From contig NZ_FNHL01000002.1 in assembly GCF_900103715.1 (NCBI RefSeq), forward strand, positions 434,001 to 498,000: a DNA stretch of 64,000 nucleotides, in the 5' to 3' direction. The stretch is from Halogranum gelatinilyticum (lineage in GTDB: Archaea; Halobacteriota; Halobacteria; Halobacteriales; Haloferacaceae). A program made the translations under genes and the position numbers. Within the stretch, counting starts at the first letter, position 1; each line of letters starts with the position of its first letter. The notes beneath the pieces are model-generated. The model saw only the letters and a list, made by a program, of their open reading frames with translations. It was not told where the DNA came from and did not search any database. Positions 44,454-53,613 of this stretch are shown in pieces.

Positions 44454-47400
44454 ATGCCCGACGAGGAACCCTCAGAAGAGAGAACGATTCTACTCATCGG
44501 TAGTGGCCCAATCCAGATCGGACAGGCAGCGGAGTTCGACTACTCCGGCGCGCAGGCCTGTCGCGCACTGCAGGAGGAGGGGGCCCGAGTCGTCCTCGTC
44601 AACTCCAATCCGGCGACCATCATGACCGACCCGGAGATGGCCGACCGTGTCTACATCGAGCCAATCACGACCGAGGCCATCTCGGAGATCATCGAGAAGG
44701 AACGCCCCGACGGCGTCATCGCCGGTCTCGGCGGTCAGACCGGGCTGAACGTCACCGCCGAACTGGCCGAGGAAGGCGTCCTCGACGAGTTCGACGTCGA
44801 CATCATGGGGACGCCGCTCGACACCATCTACGCGACGGAGGACCGCGACCTCTTCCGCAAGCGCATGGAGAACATCGGCCAGCCCGTCCCGCAGTCGACG
44901 ACCATCTCGCTCGACGAGGGCGAGTCGGTCCAGGAGATGAACGAAGAGACGCTCGTCGACCGCGTCGAAGCCGCCGTCGACGACGTCGGTGGTCTCCCCG
45001 TCATCTCGCGGACGACCTACACGCTCGGCGGCTCCGGCTCCGGCGTCGTCCACGAGATGGACGAACTCATCGAGCGCGTCCGCAAGGGCCTGCGCCTCTC
45101 GCGCAACAGCGAGGTGCTCATCACCGAGTCCATCGCGGGCTGGGTCGAACTCGAGTACGAGGTGATGCGCGACGCCGACGACTCGTGTATCATCATCTGC
45201 AACATGGAGAACATCGACCCGATGGGCATCCACACCGGCGAGTCGACGGTCGTGACGCCCTCGCAGGTCATCCCCGACGACGGCCACCAGGAGATGCGTA
45301 CGGCCGCGCTCGACGTCATCCGCGAACTCGGCATTCAGGGGGGCTGTAACATCCAGTTCGCGTGGCACGACGACGGCACCCCCGGCGGTGAATACCGCGT
45401 TGTCGAGGTCAACCCGCGTGTCTCCCGTTCCTCCGCGCTCGCCTCGAAGGCGACCGGCTACCCCATCGCCCGCGTGACAGCCAAAGTCGCCCTCGGCAAG
45501 CGACTCCACGAGATTACGAACGAGATCACCGGCGAGACGACCGCCGCCTTCGAGCCCGCAATCGACTACGTGGTTACGAAGGTCCCGCGGTGGCCGAAGG
45601 ACAAGTTCGGCGACGTCGACTTCGAACTCGGCACCGCGATGAAGTCGACAGGTGAGGCGATGGCCATCGGCCGCACCTTCGAGGAGTCGCTCCTGAAGTC
45701 CCTCAGGTCGTCCGAATACGACCCCGCCGCCGACTGGGCGGAGGTCGACGACGAAGAGTTAGAAAACGAGTATCTCGTCAAGCCGACGCCCGACCGCCCC
45801 TACGCGATGTTCGAGGCGTTCGAGCGCGGCTACACGGTCGAGGAAGTCATCGAACTTACCGGTATCAAGGAGTGGTACGTCGAACGGTTCAAGCGCGTCG
45901 CCGACTCCTCGGTCGCCGCCCAGGACGGCAACTTCACCGAGGCCGCGACGGCCGGCTTCACGAACGCCCAGATCGCTGCATCGACCGGCGAGACCGTCGA
46001 CACGGTCGAACAGAACGTCCCCGGCCGCACGTACAAGCAGGTCGACACCTGCGCGGGCGAGTTCGCAGCCCAGACGCCGTACTACTACTCCTCGCGCAAG
46101 CCCGAGTTCTTCACCGGGCCGTACAAGGGTGAGTCGGCTGGTGGCGAACTCCGCGTCAACCGCGACATGGAGAGCGTCGTCGTCGTCGGCGGCGGTCCCA
46201 TCCGTATCGGCCAGGGCGTCGAGTTCGACTACTGTTCGGTTCATGCTGTCCGGGCACTCCGCGAGATGGGCATCGAGGCCCACGTCGTCAACAACAACCC
46301 CGAGACAGTCTCGACGGACTACGACACCTCCGACGGCCTGTTCTTCGAACCCATCACGGCCGAAGAAGTCGCCGACGTCGTCGAGGCGACCGGCGCGGAC
46401 GGCGTGATGGTCCAGTTCGGCGGCCAGACCTCAGTCAATATCGGCGAACCGCTCGAAGACGAGATCCAGCGCCGTGGTCTCGACTGCGACGTCATGGGGA
46501 CGACCGTCGAGGCGATGGACCTCGCGGAGGACCGCGACCGGTTCAACGCGCTGATGGACGAGCTGGGAATCAAACAGCCGAAGGGTGGCACCGCGACCAG
46601 CGAGGAGGAGGCCCTCGACCTCGCCGGAGAGCTCGGCTATCCCGTGCTCGTCCGCCCGTCGTATGTCCTCGGTGGCCGTGCGATGCAGGTCGTCTACGAC
46701 GACGAGGACCTGAAGGAGTACATCGAGGAAGCCGTCCGCGTCTCGCCGGACAAGCCCATCCTCGTCGACCAGTTCCTCGGCGGTGCGGTCGAACTCGACG
46801 TCGACGCCGTCTCCGACGGCGAGCGCATCCTCATCGGCGGCGTGATGGAACACGTCGAGACCGCCGGCGTCCACTCCGGCGACTCGGCGTGTATGATTCC
46901 GCCGCGCTCGCTGGACGAGGAGACGCTGGGTCGCGTCCGCGAAGTCACCGAAGACATCGCGACGGCGCTCGACACGGTCGGGCTGATGAACGTCCAGCTC
47001 GCCGTGAAGGACGGCGAGGTCTACGTGCTGGAGGCCAACCCGCGCTCCTCGCGGACGGTCCCGTACGTCTCGAAGGCGACCGGCGTCCCCATCGCCAAGC
47101 TGGCCGCGAAGGTCATGGCCGGGTCGACGCTCGACGAACTCGAAGCCGAAGAGCAGATTCCCGAGCAGGTAAGTGTGAAGGAAGTCGTCCTGCCGTTCGA
47201 CCGTCTGCCGGGCAGTGACCCGCGGCTCGGCCCGGAGATGAAGTCCACGGGCGAGGTCATGGGCACAGCCTCCACGTTCGGCAAGGCCTACGAGAAGGCC
47301 CAGTCGGCGACGGGCAAGGCCATCCCGGCCGGTGGCACCGCAGTCGTCGACCTCTCGGCCGACGAGTTCCCGGACGTCGGCAGCGACGAGGCGACCGCAC

Positions 47401-47657
47401 TCGTCGACGGCTACAGCGAGTTCTTCGAGCTGGCGGAGTTCGACGACCTCCGGCAGGCACTCCGCGAGGGCAAGGTCGACCTCGTCGTCTCGCGCAACCG
47501 CGAGGCTCTCGAAGTTGCTGTCGAGGAGGACGTGACCTACTTCTCCACGCACGCGAGTGCGAAGGCCGCCCTCGAAGGTCTCCGCGCCCGCGACGAACCC
47601 ATCGACGTGCAGGCCGTCTCGGACCGCCCGACGACGACCGCCGAGTGGGGCAAGTAG
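44454..47657 (+). CDS. carB: Carbamoyl-phosphate synthase large subunit
   Basis: The 1067-residue enzyme makes carbamoyl phosphate from bicarbonate, ammonia and two ATP. It begins PDEEPSEERTILLIGSGPIQ. Two homologous ATP-grasp halves are visible: the first about residues 1-400 (SGPIQIGQAAEFDYSG, MGIHTGESTVVTPSQ), the second about 560-930 (GGPIRIGQGVEFDYCSV, HSGDSACMIPP). An oligomerisation segment lies between them, and an MGS-like regulatory domain forms the C-terminal 130 residues. Length is normal. ATG 44454 is chosen since it is preceded by a TATA-like CTTATTAC at the leaderless distance. Confidence 0.95.
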   Translation: MPDEEPSEERTILLIGSGPIQIGQAAEFDYSGAQACRALQEEGARVVLVNSNPATIMTDPEMADRVYIEPITTEAISEIIEKERPDGVIAGLGGQTGLNVTAELAEEGVLDEFDVDIMGTPLDTIYATEDRDLFRKRMENIGQPVPQSTTISLDEGESVQEMNEETLVDRVEAAVDDVGGLPVISRTTYTLGGSGSGVVHEMDELIERVRKGLRLSRNSEVLITESIAGWVELEYEVMRDADDSCIIICNMENIDPMGIHTGESTVVTPSQVIPDDGHQEMRTAALDVIRELGIQGGCNIQFAWHDDGTPGGEYRVVEVNPRVSRSSALASKATGYPIARVTAKVALGKRLHEITNEITGETTAAFEPAIDYVVTKVPRWPKDKFGDVDFELGTAMKSTGEAMAIGRTFEESLLKSLRSSEYDPAADWAEVDDEELENEYLVKPTPDRPYAMFEAFERGYTVEEVIELTGIKEWYVERFKRVADSSVAAQDGNFTEAATAGFTNAQIAASTGETVDTVEQNVPGRTYKQVDTCAGEFAAQTPYYYSSRKPEFFTGPYKGESAGGELRVNRDMESVVVVGGGPIRIGQGVEFDYCSVHAVRALREMGIEAHVVNNNPETVSTDYDTSDGLFFEPITAEEVADVVEATGADGVMVQFGGQTSVNIGEPLEDEIQRRGLDCDVMGTTVEAMDLAEDRDRFNALMDELGIKQPKGGTATSEEEALDLAGELGYPVLVRPSYVLGGRAMQVVYDDEDLKEYIEEAVRVSPDKPILVDQFLGGAVELDVDAVSDGERILIGGVMEHVETAGVHSGDSACMIPPRSLDEETLGRVREVTEDIATALDTVGLMNVQLAVKDGEVYVLEANPRSSRTVPYVSKATGVPIAKLAAKVMAGSTLDELEAEEQIPEQVSVKEVVLPFDRLPGSDPRLGPEMKSTGEVMGTASTFGKAYEKAQSATGKAIPAGGTAVVDLSADEFPDVGSDEATALVDGYSEFFELAEFDDLRQALREGKVDLVVSRNREALEVAVEEDVTYFSTHASAKAALEGLRARDEPIDVQAVSDRPTTTAEWGK

Positions 47658-47728
47658 GCCGACGCGTCGCTCCGTCGTTTCGAATAGCAGACGAACGAAC
47701 CCGCTGTTTTTCGGTCAGTCCAGTTCGG

Positions 47729-48547
47729 TCAGTTCAGTTTGTTCAGTGCCTGGAAGAAGTCCGAGGCCGGTCCGGCGAGTCGCACGGGCGGGTCGGTCTG
47801 GGCGATGCGGACTTCGGCGGGTGCTTCGACTTCGTGTTTATCCCGGCCGTCGCTGACGACGACCGCCTCGCCACCGTTGACGACGACCGTCACTTCGCTA
47901 TCCGGCGGGGCGACGAGCGGGGGCATCCCCTCCGCAGCGCACATCTCGGTGACGATGAGGCCGCCGACCTCCGGGTGGACGAGCGGGCCGCCCTCGCTGA
48001 GGTTGTAGGCGGTCGACCCCGTCGGCGTCGCGATGAGGACGCCGTCCGCGTGGCCGCTGGAGTAGAGCGAGCCGTCGACGCGGACCTCGACGTCGACGCC
48101 GCCGCCGCGGCCGCGACGCGGTCCCTGCACGACTACCTCGTTGACGGCGGCCTGGCTCGTCCAGCCGTCGACGCTGGCGGCGAGTCGGGGGACCTCCCGC
48201 GGTTCGAGGTCGCCCGCGCGGAGCAGTTCGACCTCTTCCATGACCATCTCGACGGCGTCGTCGGGCGAGACAGCGTTCAGGAAGCCGACCTCGCCGAGGT
48301 TGACGCCGAGGATGGGGGTGTCCTGCGCGCCGCGCGCCGTGAAGAGGAAGGTACCGTCGCCGCCGATACTGACGACGAGGTCGCAGGCGGCGAACTCGCT
48401 CACGTCGACGCCCGCCGTGTCCAACGCATCGGCCGTCTCTTCGTCGAACCGTACCCCGACGTCCGCCTCGGTAAGCCGCTCGCGGAGGTCGGCCGCGAGC
48501 CGCGCTGCTCGGCGGTTGCCCCGCTGTGCGACGATGCCGACGTTCAT
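47729..48547 (-). CDS. NAD kinase
   Basis: The 272-residue kinase phosphorylates NAD to NADP. It has the ATP-binding GGDGTFLFT (about residues 62-70), [12 protein letters not shown], the substrate-binding NE in [10 protein letters not shown], the [13 protein letters not shown] stretch and a C-terminal beta domain. The ATG at 48547 ([11 protein letters not shown]) is chosen because the upstream extension is not homologous. The gene reads toward the carB end and is divergent from the KaiC-family gene. Confidence 0.9.
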   Translation of the reverse strand: MNVGIVAQRGNRRAARLAADLRERLTEADVGVRFDEETADALDTAGVDVSEFAACDLVVSIGGDGTFLFTARGAQDTPILGVNLGEVGFLNAVSPDDAVEMVMEEVELLRAGDLEPREVPRLAASVDGWTSQAAVNEVVVQGPRRGRGGGVDVEVRVDGSLYSSGHADGVLIATPTGSTAYNLSEGGPLVHPEVGGLIVTEMCAAEGMPPLVAPPDSEVTVVVNGGEAVVVSDGRDKHEVEAPAEVRIAQTDPPVRLAGPASDFFQALNKLN

Positions 48548-48694
48548 GTCCGGCGGTTCTCGTCGGGTCGACAAAAGGCCTCCGTACAGCCGACCCACGG
48601 GCAACATTCATGAGACAGGACACCGACAATCCGATGATGACAGGCCGTACGTCCTCGCGAGGTAGGCCCTACCAGCGGCCACGGGGGAGAATTC

Positions 48695-50104
48695 GTGGCT
48701 GACGACGACGACTGGTTCGAGCGCGCGCTCCGCGAACTGGACGAAGAGGAGGCCGCAGAGGCCAGGGAGACGGCAAACGGGGAGGGAGAGGGGCCGGAGC
48801 TGTCCGAGGAACCGGACCACACCGAGGCCGAGGCCGACGACACCCAGGCCGACGACGCCGACGACCACTCCCGTTCGGGCGACACCTTCGACTCCACGGT
48901 CTCGGAGGACTCTGAAGGCTCCGAAGGCTCTGAAGGCTCTGAAGCCCCCGAGACAGTCGACCCGGACGGTGACTTGGCGGAGGCCTTCGGCAGTGATCGC
49001 CCGGGAGACGGCGACACCGCGGGCAACGAGGGTCGCGAGGACGATACGGCCGACGCTGGCGACGACGGTTCCGGTACCGGTGACGACCCGTTCGCCGAGG
49101 ACTTCACGACCGCCTTAGACAACGCGCCCAGCCCCGCGGGGACGGGCGGCGAGAACGGTGGCAGTGACGAGGACTTCGGCTTCGGTGACTTCGGTGGCGG
49201 TGGAGCCGGTGGCGGTGGAGCCGGTGGCGGTGGAGCCGGTGGCGGTGGAGCCGGTGGCGACTTCGATGAGAGAGCCGGCGGGAGCTTCGGTGGCGGCGGC
49301 GGTGACGAAGACTTCGGGTTCGGCGATTTCGGCGGCGGTGGCGGCGACGGCGACGACGACTTCGGCTTCAGCGGCAACTCGTTCGACGAGGAGGAGTTCG
49401 AGTCCGACATCGACCGCATCCGCATCGGTATCGAAGGTCTCGACGAGATGATCCTCGGCGGCGTCCCCAAGCGGTCGCTGATGGTCGCCATCGGCAGTGC
49501 CGGGACCGGGAAGACGACCTTCGGCCTCCAGTTCCTGCAGGAGGCACTGGAGAACGGCGAGAGCGCGGTCTACATCACGCTCGAAGAGAGCCGCGAGGCA
49601 ATCCTCTCGACGGCCGAAGAGAAGGGCTGGCCCTTCCGCAAATACGACCGAGAGGGCCGACTGGCGATCATCGCGCTCGACCCCATCGAGATGGCGAACA
49701 GCCTCGCGAGCATCCGGAACGACCTCCCACGGCTCATCGACGACTTCGGGGCCTCGCGGCTCGTCCTCGACTCGGTGTCGCTCCTGGAGATGATGTACGA
49801 CCATCCGTCGAAACGCCGCAGCGAGGTCTTCGACTTCACGCGCTCGCTGAAAGAGGTCGGCGTGACGACGATGCTCACCTCCGAGGCGAGCGAGGAGAGT
49901 CCCTACGCCTCCCGACACGGTATCGTCGAGTATCTCACCGACGCCGTGTTCGTCCTCCAGTACGTCCGCCCGTCGGACTTCCGCGAGACGCGGCTGGCCG
50001 TCGAGATTCAGAAGATACGGGACGCCAACCACTCCCGCGAGACGAAGCCCTACGAGATCACGAACGAGGGTATCAGCGTCTACCGGCAGGCGAACATCTT
50101 CTGA
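48695..50104 (+). CDS. RecA/KaiC-family ATPase with long low-complexity N-terminus
   Basis: The 469-residue protein starts at GTG 48695. Its first 240 residues are acidic and disordered: Ser-Glu-Gly repeats (about 70-85), four perfect GGGGA units (about 167-186) and two copies of DEDFGFGDF (158-166, 204-212). The C-terminal 230 residues form a RecA-like domain of the KaiC/RAD55/FlaH family, with Walker A GSAGTGKTT (267-275) and Walker B RLVLDSVS. Family members work as signalling or assembly ATPases. The partner is not known. Confidence 0.82.
   Translation: MADDDDWFERALRELDEEEAAEARETANGEGEGPELSEEPDHTEAEADDTQADDADDHSRSGDTFDSTVSEDSEGSEGSEGSEAPETVDPDGDLAEAFGSDRPGDGDTAGNEGREDDTADAGDDGSGTGDDPFAEDFTTALDNAPSPAGTGGENGGSDEDFGFGDFGGGGAGGGGAGGGGAGGGGAGGDFDERAGGSFGGGGGDEDFGFGDFGGGGGDGDDDFGFSGNSFDEEEFESDIDRIRIGIEGLDEMILGGVPKRSLMVAIGSAGTGKTTFGLQFLQEALENGESAVYITLEESREAILSTAEEKGWPFRKYDREGRLAIIALDPIEMANSLASIRNDLPRLIDDFGASRLVLDSVSLLEMMYDHPSKRRSEVFDFTRSLKEVGVTTMLTSEASEESPYASRHGIVEYLTDAVFVLQYVRPSDFRETRLAVEIQKIRDANHSRETKPYEITNEGISVYRQANIF
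49193..49260 (+). repeat. Four tandem 15-bp units encoding GGGGA
   Basis: The unit GGTGGCGGTGGAGCC occurs four times without a mismatch (49193-49252), followed by a partial fifth copy. The perfect identity shows a recent, unstable expansion. It encodes the Gly-rich spacer of the KaiC-family protein, so copy number may differ between strains without breaking the frame. Confidence 0.85.
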
Positions 50105-50210
50105 CGAGGCGTCTTCGGCACTTTATCGCCGACAGAACGGCTGAGACAGCCGCCCGCGTCGTCCGCCGTGCGACAAAAGGGCTATGAAGGCGCGAGCGGA
50201 ACGGACGAAC

Positions 50211-50702
50211 ATGAAACCGCGCTACCTGATAGCGCTCTTGCTACTCATCCCGTTGGCGGACTCGCTCGTCCTGGTCGCGCTCGCGGCCTCCGACGTCCTC
50301 GCGTGGCCGGCCATCGTCGCACTCGTCGTCCTCACCGGGTTGGTGGGGATGTTGCTCGTGCGCGCCGAAGGCCGACATACGCTGCGGCAGTTCGAGCGTC
50401 GGCTCTCGATGGGCGAGCTGCCGACGAACGAGGCGATGGACGGCGGCCTGCTCATCGCCGCTGGCGCGTTCCTGCTCACGCCGGGGCTCGTCACCGACAC
50501 CATCGGCTTCCTGCTCGCGGTGCCCGTCACTCGCTATCCGATTCGCGAAGTGCTCAAACGCTACGTGGTCAAACCGTATCTGGACAAACGCGCCGGCGGG
50601 TTCGTCACCGGCGGCGTCTGGACCGGTGGCTTCCCCAACAGCGAGAGCAGCGACGCCTACGATCTGGACCCCGAATCGTACCGCTTCGAAGACGACAACT
50701 GA
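50211..50702 (+). CDS. FxsA family membrane protein
   Basis: The 163-residue protein has two N-terminal TM helices (residues 4-22, 27-48) with PRYLIALLLLIPLADSLVLV, a short amphipathic loop (RRLSMGELPTNEAMDGG) and two further hydrophobic helices with LLTPGLVTDTIGFLLAVP. This is the FxsA signature. Bacterial FxsA alters phage F exclusion of T7; its native role is unclear. An ATG at 50184 is also in frame, but the conserved start is at 50211. Confidence 0.85.
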   Translation: MKPRYLIALLLLIPLADSLVLVALAASDVLAWPAIVALVVLTGLVGMLLVRAEGRHTLRQFERRLSMGELPTNEAMDGGLLIAAGAFLLTPGLVTDTIGFLLAVPVTRYPIREVLKRYVVKPYLDKRAGGFVTGGVWTGGFPNSESSDAYDLDPESYRFEDDN

Positions 50703-50819
50703 CCCCGATTTGAACCCTGCGAACACGTCGCAGTCGGGCGAAAAACCGACAGACACAAAGGGCAAATCAAAGGGGAATCTTTAAACAGTAATCCGGACAA
50801 GCAATAGACGCGCTAACCT

Positions 50820-50893
50820 GGGCCAATAGCTCAGTCAGGTTGAGCGCTCGGCTGATAACCGGGAGGTCCGCGGTTCAAATCCGCGTTGGCCCA
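50820..50893 (+). tRNA. tRNA-Ile(GAU)
   Basis: The 74-nt tRNA has acceptor arms GGGCCAA/TTGGCCC, the D arm AGCTCAGTCAGGTTGAGC, the anticodon stem-loop CTCGG-CTGATAA-CCGGG with anticodon GAT, and the T arm CCGCG-GTTCAAAT-CCGCG. The discriminator is A at 50893 and CCA is not encoded. A TATA-like TTTAAA lies about 35 bases upstream. It marks the left edge of the accessory region; the 3-prime end is a common integration site for archaeal elements. Confidence 0.95.
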
Positions 50894-50982
50894 TCCTGAA
50901 ATTAAGTCCGTTTTCACGGGCTTGATTGTTAGGGGTCAGGGAAAACTCCCCAGCCACCTAATCTCGTTACAACAACACCGAG

Positions 50983-50999
50983 AGAGACTTCTGGTCTCT
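50983..50999. promoter_or_regulatory. Hairpin and strong Shine-Dalgarno before the zinc-finger gene
   Basis: AGAGAC-TTCTG-GTCTCT forms a 6-bp inverted repeat. It is followed directly by GGAGGTG (51000-51006), a strong match to the 16S rRNA 3-prime end, seven bases before ATG 51014. A leadered mRNA is unusual among the chromosomal genes of this window. Confidence 0.5.
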
Positions 51000-51013
51000 G
51001 GAGGTGTGTTCTG

Positions 51014-51238
51014 ATGCCGACTCGACTGCTCGCGAGCAGCAGGAGTCGGTGTCTTCACTGCGATTCTCACGTCACGCGGAGCTTCCGCCGTACCTTCGGC
51101 GACGACGACAACCGCGCGCACCGCTGCAACGAGTGTGACACGCTCATTCGCCTCTCGCACGGGAGCGGTGCCGGTCTCGACGTCGACATCCCCGACCCAG
51201 AGACGTCTCTCGGCCGCCACGGAGGTGAGCCAGCGTGA
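51014..51238 (+). CDS. Small zinc-finger protein (DUF7563-like)
   Basis: The 74-residue protein contains CLHCDSHVTRSFRRTFGD and HRCNECDTLIRLSHG, a C-x2-C...C-x2-C zinc finger followed by an acidic tail. I recall the same finger from haloarchaeal DUF7563 proteins, which are common in viruses and plasmids. A strong GGAGGTG precedes the ATG. It is the first gene of a plus-strand cassette with two further genes joined by GTGA overlaps. A nucleic-acid-binding regulatory role is inferred. Confidence 0.75.
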   Translation: MPTRLLASSRSRCLHCDSHVTRSFRRTFGDDDNRAHRCNECDTLIRLSHGSGAGLDVDIPDPETSLGRHGGEPA

Positions 51239-51351
51239 CGTTCGTCCGCGCGAGCGAGCTGTACCACGTCTCGACTCGGACGACTGTCGCGCACCCGGCG
51301 ACGCAGGCGACTGACGACGACGTGCGTCACGCCTTCGAGGAGCAGCCGTGA
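51235..51351 (+). CDS. 38-residue protein linking the zinc-finger and rep-like genes
   Basis: GTG 51235 overlaps the TGA of the zinc-finger gene (GTGA) and is preceded by GGAGGTGA (51221-51228) at good spacing. The frame ends at TGA 51349-51351, which overlaps the GTG start of the rep-like gene in the same way. The sequence begins TFVRASELYHVSTRTTVAHP and ends in an acidic stretch. Translational coupling on both sides argues for a real gene. No family is recognised. Confidence 0.6.
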   Translation: MTFVRASELYHVSTRTTVAHPATQATDDDVRHAFEEQP

Positions 51352-53336
51352 GCGACTGGGAGAACCCAGGCGCGCAGGAGGACATCTTCGACGCGCTCGA
51401 GGGAGCAAAAGCCGTTCGCTCCGATGAAGATGACTCGCTCACCGCCAGTGTCGAGACCACGAGCGACGAGGCGGACCTTGACGCCGGGAGAGACATCCCG
51501 CTCCCAGAGATGGGTCCAAGGACGAACACCAACAGAGACGAGCACGAGCGACGTGAGGAACGTCGCGAGCGAGTCCGTGAGTCACTCGAGGGCCCAGTCC
51601 CAACAATTCGGCCACAAGTCCACGAACTCGGTGCACATCTCTTGTTCACCGAGGAAGACCACGGACTGTTCGAGGACGACGTGAGCGACCTGGAAGACGG
51701 GCAAGTCGTCGCGCGGCACAACCAGAAGGCAATGATGCCGTTCTTCGCGCTGGTGTCACAGTACGAGCCGGACCTCTCCGAGACGGTCGACCCGTTCGGC
51801 TTCGACGGTCACGCATGGCGTATCCTCCCGTCCGACGTGAAAGGTGGGACACGCCACTGGCAGGGGAAGATTGCGGCTCGCGGCGAGAGCTACGAGCAGT
51901 ACATGGAGTTCCAGATCGGCCTCGAGGCGGGTGACGCCGCTGGTGAGCGAAAGGTCACGTTCCAGTTCCGGCCGTCACTCCCGTGCGCGACGCACCACGA
52001 GACCGGCGACCGAATCGGTTCGATGCCGCGCGACCTCCCCTACGGTGTGCGCGTCCAGGTACACTCGTCGAACGTCCATCCTGACAAAATCGTCCCGCTG
52101 CTCCAGAAGCTGTGTGACGAGATTGACGTCAACTCCGGCTACTTCGGTGCTGAACGCGTGCATCCGAACAGCCGCGTCTACAACCTCGCGCAGTACGTCC
52201 GCGTCGATCGGACCTACGGCGAGAGACATCTCGTTTCCCGTAACGGCTTCCTCGACCAGCTCGCGGACTTCGCGAAGGTCTCTGGCGGCCGTGGCGAGTA
52301 CAAGTGGAACAACGAGGAGGTCGTCGGTCATCGCAACGCGGTGGTTCTCGACGACGAATCCTGGCAGAAGCTGTTGCCGGGGATGCAGGCCGGTGCTCGA
52401 GCGAAGTACTACCATCCGAAGCTAGTCCGAAGCGAAGAGACCTCACCCGACGAGGATGCTCTTCGCGACCCGAAGTACGAGCTGCAGTTCACGCCGAAAT
52501 ACAGCGAGTTCGACTCGGTGCCGTGGCGCGCCGATGACTATGACAAGGACGACCTTCTCGCCGATCTCGACAGCGCGCTGGTGAACTCGCTCCACTGGTC
52601 GGGTATCCCGACGTCGTCGAGCGAGCCGTTCACCGCGGACGAATACTTCCAGGCCGAGGTCGACCATCGCGATGTCCCGATTTACGACAACCCGATGGAC
52701 GACCTCCGCGACCAGGAGGAAGACGTCGCGCTGCAGAACTTCGCTCGCAACGATGCCACCGAGAAGCGGAAGGCGGTCGTCGCGGCCGTCCTGGAGGGCG
52801 GCGACGGTCAGCACATCGACGACATCACCGAACAGACGGGTGTCTCTCGCCAGACCGTCTACCGCGCCGCGGAGACGTTCAGCGACGTCTTCGAGGTCGT
52901 TGGTGGGAAAGCCTCATTCACGGACGGCATCGTTCGTGACCGCTTCGAGGAGTTGCTCTCGACCTTCGAGAGTGCGACCTCGTGGGTCAACAATCAGGTT
53001 CGGTCTCTCGTCGAGAGAGACAACCGTGACCTCGCCGAGACAGCTCTGGGTCAGTGGGCTCGGAAGAACATGACGACCGTCTCGCAGTCCGCTGACGGCC
53101 TGCTCGTGAAGGTTCACGACGGCCGCCCGCTGGACCGCTTCGAGCTGACGAAGCTCCTCCGCGAAGGCTACGAAGCCGCTCGGAGCGAGGGCTTCCAGAC
53201 CGCTCTCGAGTTCGTCGAGAAGTCGACCGTCGTCTGGTCCGACTACGAGGGCAACCGCCACGAGTCGAGTGGCATCATCCGCACGTCGAACGCGTGGGTC
53301 TCGGTCAACGGTCAGCACGTCGCGCCGCTCCGCTGA
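51348..53336 (+). CDS. Large replication-like protein with central winged helix (DUF7845-like)
   Basis: The 662-residue protein starts at GTG 51348. An acidic N-terminus (about 1-85) is followed by a conserved alpha/beta part (about 85-330) with phrases such as MMPFFALVSQYEPD and VQVHSSNVHPDKIVPLLQKL. A winged helix lies at about 480-510 (HIDDITEQTGVSRQTVYRAA), then a C-terminal alpha/beta domain. I recall similar large proteins in haloarchaeal plasmids and betapleolipoviruses, which lack other replication genes. No HUH or polymerase motif was found. A role as replication initiator is an inference from position and domain plan. Confidence 0.7.
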   Translation: MSDWENPGAQEDIFDALEGAKAVRSDEDDSLTASVETTSDEADLDAGRDIPLPEMGPRTNTNRDEHERREERRERVRESLEGPVPTIRPQVHELGAHLLFTEEDHGLFEDDVSDLEDGQVVARHNQKAMMPFFALVSQYEPDLSETVDPFGFDGHAWRILPSDVKGGTRHWQGKIAARGESYEQYMEFQIGLEAGDAAGERKVTFQFRPSLPCATHHETGDRIGSMPRDLPYGVRVQVHSSNVHPDKIVPLLQKLCDEIDVNSGYFGAERVHPNSRVYNLAQYVRVDRTYGERHLVSRNGFLDQLADFAKVSGGRGEYKWNNEEVVGHRNAVVLDDESWQKLLPGMQAGARAKYYHPKLVRSEETSPDEDALRDPKYELQFTPKYSEFDSVPWRADDYDKDDLLADLDSALVNSLHWSGIPTSSSEPFTADEYFQAEVDHRDVPIYDNPMDDLRDQEEDVALQNFARNDATEKRKAVVAAVLEGGDGQHIDDITEQTGVSRQTVYRAAETFSDVFEVVGGKASFTDGIVRDRFEELLSTFESATSWVNNQVRSLVERDNRDLAETALGQWARKNMTTVSQSADGLLVKVHDGRPLDRFELTKLLREGYEAARSEGFQTALEFVEKSTVVWSDYEGNRHESSGIIRTSNAWVSVNGQHVAPLR

Positions 53337-53613
53337 CGCGGTCCAGCGGAGAGGCATCACTATCCTGCGAGTCTGTTCTTTATGTACCCTACCGCGCACC
53401 AGTACCTGCTTTGCTGCTTTTCGTCCGAGAGCTGTGGCTGGTCTTTGCGATCTACGTGGAGAGGTGCGGGGGTGCGTTCCGGTGGTTGGGACAACCCCCC
53501 TTAGTCCGTGTGCCTAACGGCACAACAAGAAAAAAACCGCGGCGGTTGCTCGCGCGAAAATTTCCAGTTGATCCACTCGAAAGAGGGGGACGTGTTTATC
53601 AAACGGCGCGACT
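53337..53613. other. Non-coding region between rep-like and cargo genes
   Basis: About 280 bases lie between two convergent genes. It holds an inverted repeat TGTGCC-TAAC-GGCACA (53509-53524), a run AAGAAAAAAACCGCGG (about 53528-53543), which reads on the minus strand as a T-tract after a G+C-rich stretch, and a short palindrome CCGCGG. It could serve as terminator for both genes, and the repeats might also be an origin. No gene was seen. Confidence 0.5.
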
